Shown here piece after piece: positions 15,128-21,784 of a DNA stretch of 45,154 nucleotides. The number at the start of each line of letters is the position of its first letter. Position 1 is the stretch's first letter. The DNA lies in NCBI GenBank assembly GCA_017549125.1, contig JAFYVL010000016.1, positions 1 through 45,154 on the forward strand, in the 5' to 3' direction. The translations under genes and the position numbers were made by a program. Below the pieces are notes generated by a model, which made no database searches, was not told the origin of the DNA, and was given only the letters and a program-made list of their open reading frames with translations. Origin of the DNA: Oscillospiraceae bacterium (lineage in GTDB: Bacteria > Bacillota > Clostridia > Oscillospirales > Oscillospiraceae).

Positions 15128-17605
15128 TTACACGCCTTCCTTGGCGCGACGGATGGTCTCGGCCTCGTCGCAGGAGTTGGCTTCTGCCACATGACCTGCC
15201 AGAGGAATCAACTTCTCGTGGATAGCATCCAGAATCCAGCTTGCCTGGGGGAAGAAGAACTCGTCGAACTCGAAGGGAGGCGTGATCCAGTTCTTTGCGC
15301 CAACCACAACGGGAGGTGCATCCAGATCGTCGAAGCACAGGTCAGTGATGGTCTTAGCCACATCGTTCATGAAGCAGCCACGAGCGCAGGCATCGGAAAC
15401 CAGCAGAACCTTACCGGTCTTACGGACGGACTCCAGAATCTTGGTGTAATCCAGGGGCACCATGGAATGGATGTTGATGATATCAGCTTCCATGCCGTAC
15501 TTCTCAGACAGAGTCTTAGCGGCATCCACAGCACGATACAAGGATGCGCCCAGGGTCAGGATGGTGATATCCTTACCGTCACGAACCTTGTTGGTATCGC
15601 CAAATGCGATCTCGTAACGCTCAGCAGGCACGCCGCCCTCATGGAACTGCTCGCCCACGTCGTAAATTCTCTGGCTCTCGAAGAACACCACAGGGTCAGT
15701 ACCCTTCAGAGCGGTCTCCATCAGACCCTTAGCTTCCCAAGGAGTTGCAGGGAAGCAAACCTTCAGACCGGGGATGTGTGCGCACAGAGCGGTCCAGTCC
15801 TGGGAGTGCTGAGCGCCGTACTTGGAGCCCACGGAAACACGCAGAACCAGAGGCATCTTCAGAATGCCGGCGGACATAGCCTGCCACTTGGACATCTGGT
15901 TGAAGATCTCGTCACCGGCGCAGCCGATGAAGTCAGCGTACATCAGCTCTACCAGAGCGCGACCGCCGGACAGGGCGTAACCAACAGCAGTACCCACGAT
16001 TGCGCCTTCAGCCAAGGGAGAGTTGAACAGGCGGCTATGGGGCAGAGCGTCCATCATGCCACGGTAAACAGCGAATGCGCCACCCCAGTCACGGCAGTCC
16101 TCGCCGTAAGCGATCAGAGTGGGATCTTCGTAGAAGCGATCCCAGATAACCTCAGACAGACCGTCACGGAGGTTATACAGCTTCATCTTGGACACAGGCT
16201 TGCCGTCTGCACCGATGGGGCTGCGCTCCTTAGCCTTGATCTTCTTGTAGCCCTCAGCCTCTTCCTTGGGAACGGTGAACTCGGGCTCACGGTCATCCAG
16301 CTTCTCAGCAACCTGGTTGGAGAACATCAGACGCTCCACAACAGCAGGATCTTTCTTGAAATCGCAGTAGGGGCTGATCTCAGGATCAGCAGCTGCCTTG
16401 CAGATCATGGTCATACGCTCGGTGGTTTCTGCCAGGATAGCGTCGATCTCTTCCTGGGTAGCGATACCGGCCTCGATCAGAGCGGCAGGATAGGTGGTCA
16501 GAGGATCGATCTCCTTCCAGGCATCCATCTCTTCCTTGGTGCGGTATGCATTCTGGTCGGAAACGGAGTGGCCGGAGAAACGGTAGGTCAGAGTTTCCAG
16601 CATCACAGGGCCCTGGCCGTTACGCAGCAGCTCCAGCTTGCGCTCCATGGCATCGATCACAGCCAAGGGGTTGAAGCCGTCAACGGTCTCAGCATGGAAC
16701 TGGGTGGGGCTTACGCCGGAAGCGATACGAGCCATATGACCCTGACCCATGGTCTCACCACGGGTCTGGTCGCCCATACCATAGGAGTTGTTGAAGATGT
16801 TGTACAGGATGGGCATGCCATCATTGTGGCTCTCCCACAGAGTCTTGTACTGATCCATAGCTGCAAAGTTCAGAGCTTCCCAAACAGGACCACGAGCCAT
16901 AGCGGCATCGCCCACGTTGCAGACACAGATACCCTTCTTGTTGTTGACCTTCTTATACAGAGCAGCACCGGTGGAAATCGTACCGGAACCGCCAACGATT
17001 GCATTGTTGGGGTAGATGCCGAAGGGCAGGAAGAATGCGTGCATAGAACCGCCCATACCCATGTGGAAACCGGTCTCACGAGCAAAGATCTCGGACAATG
17101 TACCGTACAGGATGAAACGGATCGCCAGCTCCTTGACGTCCTTGGTTTCGCCCAGCTTCTGGGTGGAACGCAGGCACTTGCCTTCCAGGAAGGTCTCCAT
17201 CACGTTCATCAGCTGCTCGTCGCTCATCTTGTTGATGGTGGACAGAGCCTTAGCCAGAATTTCGGAGTGGCTGCGGTGAGAACCGAAAGCGAAGTCGTTC
17301 TCGTCCAGCAGGTATGCCTGGCCAACGCAGGCAGCTTCCTGGCCGATGGACAGGTGCGCAGGACCGGGATAGGTATGGTCGATGCCATTGTAGCTACCCT
17401 GGGTCTTGATCAGGTTCAGCATGGTCTCAAACTCACGCAGAACGGTCATATCACGGAAGATACGAACCAGGTCCTCCTTGGTAAACTTACCGGAGTCCAG
17501 TTCCTCCTTCACGGTCTTATTATACTGGTTAACGGGGATCTCATTGAAGGTGACCTTGCCGGGGGCACGGACAGCCGCAGGATCCACAAATAAACTCTTA
17601 GGCAT
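15128..17605 (-). CDS. 2-oxoacid (pyruvate-type) dehydrogenase E1, fused alpha and beta subunits
   Basis: 825 residues. Thiamine-diphosphate enzyme that decarboxylates a 2-oxoacid and passes the acyl group to lipoyl-E2. Residues about 40-440 are the alpha part: 'YPGPAHLSIGQEA', 'GSHRSHSEILAKA', 'GGSMHAFF', the TPP/Mg motif 'NVGDAAMARGPVWEALNFAA' (232-250) closed by 'NNSYGM', and the phosphorylation-loop-like 'RFSGHSVSDQN' (342-352). Residues about 475-825 are the beta part: 'LRDGLSEVIWDRF', 'AYGEDCRDWGG', 'SPLAEGAIVG', 'VELMYADFIGCAGDEIFNQM', 'SKYGAQHSQDW'. The usual two genes are joined in frame by a short charged linker. 18 bp after the E2 gene; AAGGAGGA upstream. Pyruvate is the likeliest substrate; acetoin or branched-chain acids are possible. 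Confidence 0.9.
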   Translation of the reverse strand: MPKSLFVDPAAVRAPGKVTFNEIPVNQYNKTVKEELDSGKFTKEDLVRIFRDMTVLREFETMLNLIKTQGSYNGIDHTYPGPAHLSIGQEAACVGQAYLLDENDFAFGSHRSHSEILAKALSTINKMSDEQLMNVMETFLEGKCLRSTQKLGETKDVKELAIRFILYGTLSEIFARETGFHMGMGGSMHAFFLPFGIYPNNAIVGGSGTISTGAALYKKVNNKKGICVCNVGDAAMARGPVWEALNFAAMDQYKTLWESHNDGMPILYNIFNNSYGMGDQTRGETMGQGHMARIASGVSPTQFHAETVDGFNPLAVIDAMERKLELLRNGQGPVMLETLTYRFSGHSVSDQNAYRTKEEMDAWKEIDPLTTYPAALIEAGIATQEEIDAILAETTERMTMICKAAADPEISPYCDFKKDPAVVERLMFSNQVAEKLDDREPEFTVPKEEAEGYKKIKAKERSPIGADGKPVSKMKLYNLRDGLSEVIWDRFYEDPTLIAYGEDCRDWGGAFAVYRGMMDALPHSRLFNSPLAEGAIVGTAVGYALSGGRALVELMYADFIGCAGDEIFNQMSKWQAMSAGILKMPLVLRVSVGSKYGAQHSQDWTALCAHIPGLKVCFPATPWEAKGLMETALKGTDPVVFFESQRIYDVGEQFHEGGVPAERYEIAFGDTNKVRDGKDITILTLGASLYRAVDAAKTLSEKYGMEADIINIHSMVPLDYTKILESVRKTGKVLLVSDACARGCFMNDVAKTITDLCFDDLDAPPVVVGAKNWITPPFEFDEFFFPQASWILDAIHEKLIPLAGHVAEANSCDEAETIRRAKEGV

Positions 17606-17623
17606 TGTATATTCCTCCTTCTA

Positions 17624-19183
17624 TTACAGAGCCAGCATGCAGGTGAAGTTTTCCAGATTCTGACCCAGTTCCTTCTGGAACTTAGCGGCAGGTGTGCCGT
17701 CCACAGCGCGGTGGTCGTAGGTCAGACTCAGACCCATAGCGGGATAGATCTCGATACCGCCATCCTTGCCCTTACGGACACGGTCGGTAGTACCGCATAC
17801 ACCCAGAATACCGGTCTGGGGAGGATTGATAACAGGGGTAAAGGACTCCACACCCAGGTTGCCCAGGTTGGATACGGTGAAGCTGCCACCGGACAGCTTA
17901 TCGGGGCTGATCGCACCGTCACGGCACTGAGCAGCCAGTTCCTTCACTTCCTTGGAAATCTCCAGCAGAGACTTCTGGTCAGCATTGAAGATGGTGGGAA
18001 CCATCAGACCTCTGGGGGTATCCACAGCCACACCCAGGTTCACGTGCTTGAACAGGCGGATGGAGTTATCATCCAGCATGTTGGCATTCAGATCGGGGTG
18101 GTTCAGCAGCGTACGGGAAACGGCATACAGAATGATGTCGCCCAGCGTAATACCGGCATACTCACCACCGGCAGCCTTCAGAGCCTTGCGGTAGTTGAGG
18201 ATTGCGGTAGCATCGAAAGAGGTGTTGTGGGTCAGCTGTGCCATGGTGTGCAGGCTGGTGGTCATGGACTTGGAAATGGCGCGGCGGATACCGCTGAACT
18301 TCACATCCTCGTAAACAGGACCATCGCAAACTGCGGTCTTAGCGGCAGCAGGTACACCCTGCTCGATAAGCTTCTGCACGTCACGCTCGATGATACGGCC
18401 GTTAGGACCGGTACCGGTAGCCAGAGAAGCATCCACACCGGCAGCCTTTGCCAGCTTAGCGGCACGGGGAGACACAGGTGCGCCGGGTACGATCTGTACC
18501 TCTACAGCAGCGGTCTCAGAAGCCACCACAGGAGCAGCCTCCACAGCGGCCTCGACCACAGCAGGTGCAGCACCGGGCTTCAAGCAATCGGTGGGCTCAC
18601 CCTTAGGACCAACAGCGCAGACATTTTCCATACAAGGAACTTCCTCGCCCTCTTCAAAGAAGATAGCCAGCAGCTCGCCCTCTGCGGTGGACTCGCACTC
18701 GAAAGAGGCCTTGTCGGTCTCGTATGTAAACAGAATATCGCCGATCTTGATCTGATCGCCCACCTGCTTCAGCCACTCGCCAATGATGCAGCTTTCCACG
18801 GTGATGCCAGCCTTAGGCATGATCACAGCCTGTGCCTTGGTGTTGTAGGCAACAGCTGCGGTAGCAGCAGGTGCAGCAGCGGCGGCAGCAGGTGCAGCAG
18901 GTGCTTCAGCAGCACTGCCACCCTTCAGACCGGAGCAATCCTCGCCGGGATTGCCGATGGCGCAGACGTTCACCAGGCAGGGAACTTCGTCGCCTTCCTC
19001 AAAAAAGATTTCCAGCAAAGTACCCTCTGCTGTGGACTCACACTCAAAAGAAGCCTTGTCGGTCTCGTAGGTGAACAGAACATCACCGATTTTTACAGAG
19101 TCGCCAACCTTCTTTTCCCATGTACCAATAATACAGCTTTCCACTGTAATGCCCGCCTTGGGCATAATTACTGCGTTTGCCAA
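17624..19183 (-). CDS. Dihydrolipoamide acyltransferase E2 with two lipoyl domains (TTG start)
   Basis: 519 residues. The start is TTG at 19183: AAGGAGGA sits 6 bases upstream and the next ATG would cut into the first lipoyl domain. Two lipoyl domains (about 2-78 and 117-195) each carry 'YETDKASFECES', with the lipoylated lysines at 43 and 158. They are joined by an Ala/Pro-rich hinge. The E1/E3-binding domain is at about 237-276 ('VSPRAAKLAKAAGVDAS'). The catalytic domain fills 290-519 with 'GIRRAISKSM' and the active-site 'DHRAVDG' (His491, Asp495). It carries acyl groups from E1 to CoA. First gene of E2-E1-MBL. No E3 gene is present in the window, so E3 is supplied from elsewhere. Confidence 0.93.
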   Translation of the reverse strand: MANAVIMPKAGITVESCIIGTWEKKVGDSVKIGDVLFTYETDKASFECESTAEGTLLEIFFEEGDEVPCLVNVCAIGNPGEDCSGLKGGSAAEAPAAPAAAAAAPAATAAVAYNTKAQAVIMPKAGITVESCIIGEWLKQVGDQIKIGDILFTYETDKASFECESTAEGELLAIFFEEGEEVPCMENVCAVGPKGEPTDCLKPGAAPAVVEAAVEAAPVVASETAAVEVQIVPGAPVSPRAAKLAKAAGVDASLATGTGPNGRIIERDVQKLIEQGVPAAAKTAVCDGPVYEDVKFSGIRRAISKSMTTSLHTMAQLTHNTSFDATAILNYRKALKAAGGEYAGITLGDIILYAVSRTLLNHPDLNANMLDDNSIRLFKHVNLGVAVDTPRGLMVPTIFNADQKSLLEISKEVKELAAQCRDGAISPDKLSGGSFTVSNLGNLGVESFTPVINPPQTGILGVCGTTDRVRKGKDGGIEIYPAMGLSLTYDHRAVDGTPAAKFQKELGQNLENFTCMLAL

Positions 19184-19200
19184 GATAGTTCCTCCTTAAT

Positions 19201-19254
19201 TGTTATGTTTGTTAAGCTTTGTTAATTATAACACGATGTAACATCGTTAGTCAA
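19201..19254 (-). promoter_or_regulatory. Promoter and operators of the E2-E1-MBL operon
   Basis: Minus strand TTGACT (19254-19249), 18 bp, perfect TATAAT (19230-19225). The spacer is almost entirely the palindrome ACGATG-TTA-CATCGT (19247-19233), well placed for a repressor that blocks polymerase. Downstream of the -10, three TAACA direct repeats (TAACAAAGCT, TAACAAACA, TAACA) lie at one-turn spacing (about 19223-19202). Similar TAACAAA...TAACA repeats occur in the leader of the neighbouring DeoR-type gene. Confidence 0.75.
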
Positions 19255-19264
19255 CGCATATTTC

Positions 19265-20014
19265 TTACAAAAGGATAACCCCAGCCCCCTGGGCAGCCTG
19301 TATAAAATCATCAGGCATGGGTTCATCGGAGATCAAATAATCCACATCCTCGAATTTGGCAAAGGTGTAGGGCATCAAGCAGCTAAGCTTATCTCTGCCG
19401 CACATGAGGACGCTGGTTCTTGCCTTCTGGATCACCATACGCTTCACCAGCATATCCGCCTCCGTACCGCAAGTAAAACCTGCCTCCACAGAACAGCCGG
19501 ACACACCGATAAACGCCAGGTCAATGTTAATGTTTTCCAGCATCTTCAGGGTATTCTGTCCGGAAAGCGCCAGATTCTTCCGGTTCATAGTTCCACAGCA
19601 CATGGTTACCACCGGATTGTGCAGACGGCACAGCTCCAAAGCAATGCTGGGGCCTGTGGTGAAGATGTTCAGATTCATATCCGGCAGCACCTTGGCCAAT
19701 GCCAGATTGGTGGTGCTGGCGTCCAGAAAAATAGCACTATGGGGTTGCAGCAGGCTCAAGGCCTTCCGTGCCATAATGCTCTTGCCGGGGTTATTGGCCT
19801 GCATACGGATGTTAAATTCCACATCGCCTGCATGCCGGACGGATTTTGCACCGCCACGGAATTTGACCACCGCACCGGCTTTTTCCAGGGAATCCAGATC
19901 CCGGTGAATGGTCATCAGAGATACCTCAGGGAACAACGCTTGTAATTGCTTGATGGTAACTACATTTTGATCCTCAATGTAATCACGCATGGTCTCCTGT
20001 CGTATACTGTACAT
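19265..20014 (-). CDS. DeoR-family transcriptional regulator
   Basis: 249 residues. An N-terminal winged helix (about 5-57, 'VTIKQLQALFPEVSLMTIHR', 'DLDSLEKAGAVVKFRGGAKS') is followed by the DeoR-type sugar-phosphate-isomerase-like effector domain ('KALSLLQPHSAIFLDASTTN', 'LNIFTTGPSIALEL', 'IDLAFIGVSGCSVEAGFTCG'). Family members usually sense phosphorylated sugars or nucleosides and repress adjacent operons. Its gene sits between the E2-E1 operon and lplA, and its leader carries the same TAACA repeats as the E2 leader, so it is the best candidate regulator of the dehydrogenase locus. Start codon preceded by GAGGTAAA. Confidence 0.9.
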   Translation of the reverse strand: MYSIRQETMRDYIEDQNVVTIKQLQALFPEVSLMTIHRDLDSLEKAGAVVKFRGGAKSVRHAGDVEFNIRMQANNPGKSIMARKALSLLQPHSAIFLDASTTNLALAKVLPDMNLNIFTTGPSIALELCRLHNPVVTMCCGTMNRKNLALSGQNTLKMLENINIDLAFIGVSGCSVEAGFTCGTEADMLVKRMVIQKARTSVLMCGRDKLSCLMPYTFAKFEDVDYLISDEPMPDDFIQAAQGAGVILL

Positions 20015-20028
20015 AGCTTTACCTCAAA

Positions 20029-20084
20029 TGTTATGATTTGTTATGTGCCTACATAATATAACATCTCTTCACAGGTTTTGTCAA
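20029..20084 (-). promoter_or_regulatory. Promoter and TAACA repeats of the DeoR-type gene
   Basis: Minus strand TTGACA (20084-20079), 18 bp, TATATT (20060-20055). Two TAACA copies at 10-bp spacing (TAACAAATCA TAACA, 20044-20030) lie in the leader, matching the repeats before the E2 gene. This suggests autoregulation. Confidence 0.7.
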
Positions 20085-20102
20085 TTATTATTTCGTTTTA
20101 TA

Positions 20103-20131
20103 TTGACTAGATTCCCTTTTTTGCATATAAT
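20103..20131 (+). promoter_or_regulatory. Sigma-A promoter of lplA
   Basis: TTGACT (20103-20108), 17 bp, perfect TATAAT (20126-20131). It diverges from the DeoR-type gene promoter, the two -35 boxes being about 20 bp apart, so one regulator could control both. Confidence 0.88.
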
Positions 20132-20160
20132 AACCCCAATTCCAATACAAAGGTGTTATT

Positions 20161-21141
20161 ATGATTCATTCGATTTTCCTATACCAGGCACAGGGCGTTG
20201 ACCCCTATGAGAATCTGGCGGCTGAGCAGTTTCTGCTGGAACATTTACAGCCGGGACAATGTATTTTATATCTGTGGCAGAATCAGAACACGGTGGTCAT
20301 CGGCAAAAACCAGAACCCATGGGCAGAATGTCGGGTCTCTCTTCTCCAGGAAGAGGGCGGCAAGGTGGCTCGTCGGTTGTCCGGCGGCGGTGCGGTGTTC
20401 CACGATCTGGGCAATCTGAATTTTACCTTCCTGGCCAAGACCGAGGACTATGATGTGGACAAGCAGCTGTCTGTGATCGCCCAGGCCTGCGGCTATGCGG
20501 GCATCCCTGTGGAGAAATCCGGCAGAAATGATCTGCTGGCAGAAGGCAGAAAGTTCTCCGGCAATGCCTTTTATCACAGCCAGGGTAATTCCTACCATCA
20601 CGGCACGTTGCTCATCGCATCCCAGATGGACAAGCTGCAACGGTATCTAAGCCCCTCCAAGGCAAAGTTGGATGCCAAGGGTGTCAGTTCGGTCCGCAGC
20701 CGTGTGGTGAATCTGACAGAACTGGCTCCGGACTTAACCGTAGAAACCATGAAGCAGAATATGATCCGTGCTTTTGAAGCGGTATATGGGTTGCAGGTAA
20801 GCCCCATCACCATCTCCGACCCGGATCAGCTGGCAGAACTGACTCAAAAGAACGGCAGCTGGGAGCATTTATTCGGCACTCCCCTGCCCTTTACCTTCCA
20901 ATGCGAAGCCCGATTCCCCTGGGGCGGCATTCAGCTGGATCTGGATGCCAAGAGTGGTGTGATCCGGGCGGCGAAGGCCTATTCCGATGCCATGGATTGG
21001 CAATTGCCCGGTGTGATCGAAGCAGCACTCACCGGCTGCCGATTTACCAAAGAAGATATGCAGGAAGCCCTGTGGGCATCCATCCAGGATGACGGAATTT
21101 GCAAAGACCTTTGCCAAATGATCGCAGAGCAAGATATTTAA
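20161..21141 (+). CDS. lplA: Lipoate-protein ligase
   Basis: 326 residues, full two-domain length. It activates lipoate with ATP and attaches it to the lysine of lipoyl domains. Signatures include 'YENLAAEQFLLEHL', 'LYLWQNQNTVVIGKNQNPWA', the lipoyl-AMP loop 'VARRLSGGGAVFHDLGNLNF', 'GRNDLLAEGRKFSGNAFYHS', the catalytic-lysine region 'KLDAKGVSSVRSRVVNL', and a C-terminal accessory domain (about 250-326, 'EARFPWGGIQLDLDAKSGVI'). Divergent from the DeoR-type gene and next to the two-lipoyl E2, its obvious substrate. Ribosome site AAAGGTG. Confidence 0.94.
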   Translation: MIHSIFLYQAQGVDPYENLAAEQFLLEHLQPGQCILYLWQNQNTVVIGKNQNPWAECRVSLLQEEGGKVARRLSGGGAVFHDLGNLNFTFLAKTEDYDVDKQLSVIAQACGYAGIPVEKSGRNDLLAEGRKFSGNAFYHSQGNSYHHGTLLIASQMDKLQRYLSPSKAKLDAKGVSSVRSRVVNLTELAPDLTVETMKQNMIRAFEAVYGLQVSPITISDPDQLAELTQKNGSWEHLFGTPLPFTFQCEARFPWGGIQLDLDAKSGVIRAAKAYSDAMDWQLPGVIEAALTGCRFTKEDMQEALWASIQDDGICKDLCQMIAEQDI

Positions 21142-21282
21142 TCGTAGGGGCGATTATCAATCGCCCGGTGATTTTGTCATAACAAAATCACATCGCCTAT
21201 GGCGATAATTGTATGTTTCCTTCGGAAACTCCAATGATTCTTACCGAATCATTGGGCGGGCGGTTAGTAACCGCCCCTACAG
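21142..21282. repeat. Miniature palindromic element with GTAGGGGCG ends
   Basis: The ends are imperfect inverted repeats: CGTAGGGGCGATTATCAATC on the left and, read inward on the other strand, TGTAGGGGCGGTTACTAACC on the right. Each end is itself a hairpin. Inside are four more hairpins: GTGATTTTGT-cata-ACAAAATCAC, TCGCC-tat-GGCGA, GTTTCC-ttc-GGAAAC and AATGATTC-ttacc-GAATCATT. No coding capacity. It sits right after lplA and could end its transcript. Confidence 0.75.
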
Positions 21283-21311
21283 CACAATAAAACAACATAA
21301 TATATCAAACA

Positions 21312-21353
21312 CGATTTATCAAAGATGCGGATAAACTAATTTGTGATAAATCG
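21312..21353 (+). promoter_or_regulatory. Inverted repeat in front of small XRE gene
   Basis: CGATTTATCA (21312-21321) and TGATAAATCG (21344-21353) form a perfect 10-bp inverted repeat with centres 32 bp apart, about three helical turns. It lies immediately upstream of the ribosome site of the regulator gene and is a candidate autoregulatory operator pair. It could instead act as an RNA stem. Confidence 0.5.
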
Positions 21354-21368
21354 CAAAGAGGTGATACC

Positions 21369-21611
21369 GTGGACACGAAAGAAGCCATTGCATACCGAAT
21401 CGTTCAACTATGTAACGAACGAAATATAGCAATTAACGAACTAGCAAATATTTCTGCTGTTGCTCCGTCTACAGTATACAGCATCTTAGATACCAGAAGC
21501 TTAAACCCCGGTGCTGTCACGATCAAAAAATTATGTGATGGTTTAGGTATCACATTAGGCGAATTTTTCAGTACACCGGAATTTGATGCACTTGAACAGG
21601 AAATTCAATAA
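21369..21611 (+). CDS. Small XRE-family DNA-binding protein (GTG start)
   Basis: 80 residues, essentially only a Cro/CI helix-turn-helix: 'RIVQLCNERNIAINELANIS', 'VAPSTVYSILDTRSLNPGAV' and 'TIKKLCDGLGITLGEFFS'. The start is GTG at 21369, preceded by AGAGGTGA at 5-bp spacing. No effector domain. The AT-richer codon use of the gene (e.g. AATATAGCAATTAAC) differs from the GC-rich neighbours, and it is enclosed by two miniature palindromic elements, so it may be a recent arrival. Probable autoregulation through the upstream inverted repeat. Confidence 0.85.
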   Translation: MDTKEAIAYRIVQLCNERNIAINELANISAVAPSTVYSILDTRSLNPGAVTIKKLCDGLGITLGEFFSTPEFDALEQEIQ

Positions 21612-21612
21612 T

Positions 21613-21781
21613 AAAAAGGGCTGTCTCAAAATGATGATTTGTAGGGACCGGCGTCCTCGACGGTCCACATAATCAAGCATAAATAGCAAAAAATCGGCAC
21701 TGATGTGCCGATTTTTTGCCAGGACTGTCCAGGAGGCCAGTCCCTACAATGGTTAAATCACGCTAATGACACAGCCCTTTT
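21613..21781. repeat. Nested miniature element: outer AAAAGGGCTGT repeat, inner GTAGGGAC palindrome
   Basis: Outer inverted repeats AAAAAGGGCTGTCTCA (21613-21628) and TGACACAGCCCTTTT (21767-21781) enclose a second pair of imperfect inverted repeats, TTGTAGGGACCGGCGTCCTC (from 21639) and its mirror ending CAGTCCCTACAA at 21749. In the centre is a strong terminator hairpin. The outer ends resemble GGGCTGTCTCA termini of some insertion sequences (from memory, not searched). No transposase is encoded. Confidence 0.65.
21686..21719. terminator. Strong bidirectional terminator hairpin
   Basis: Perfect 15-bp stem GCAAAAAATCGGCAC / GTGCCGATTTTTTGC with loop TGAT, giving A-tract/T-tract symmetry for both strands. 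It separates the XRE gene (+) from the LRR protein gene (-). Confidence 0.92.
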
Positions 21782-21784
21782 GCT

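Noticed and set aside
15041-17593. 850-residue open frame on the plus strand opposite the fused E1 gene
   Set aside because: It is the mirror of a well-conserved E1 gene, has no ribosome site, and reads as His/Gln/Leu-rich sequence typical of antisense frames in codon-biased genes.
17711-19225. 504-residue plus-strand frame opposite the E2 gene
   Set aside because: It is the complement of the lipoyl and catalytic domains, with no promoter or ribosome site, and it would run through the E2 promoter.
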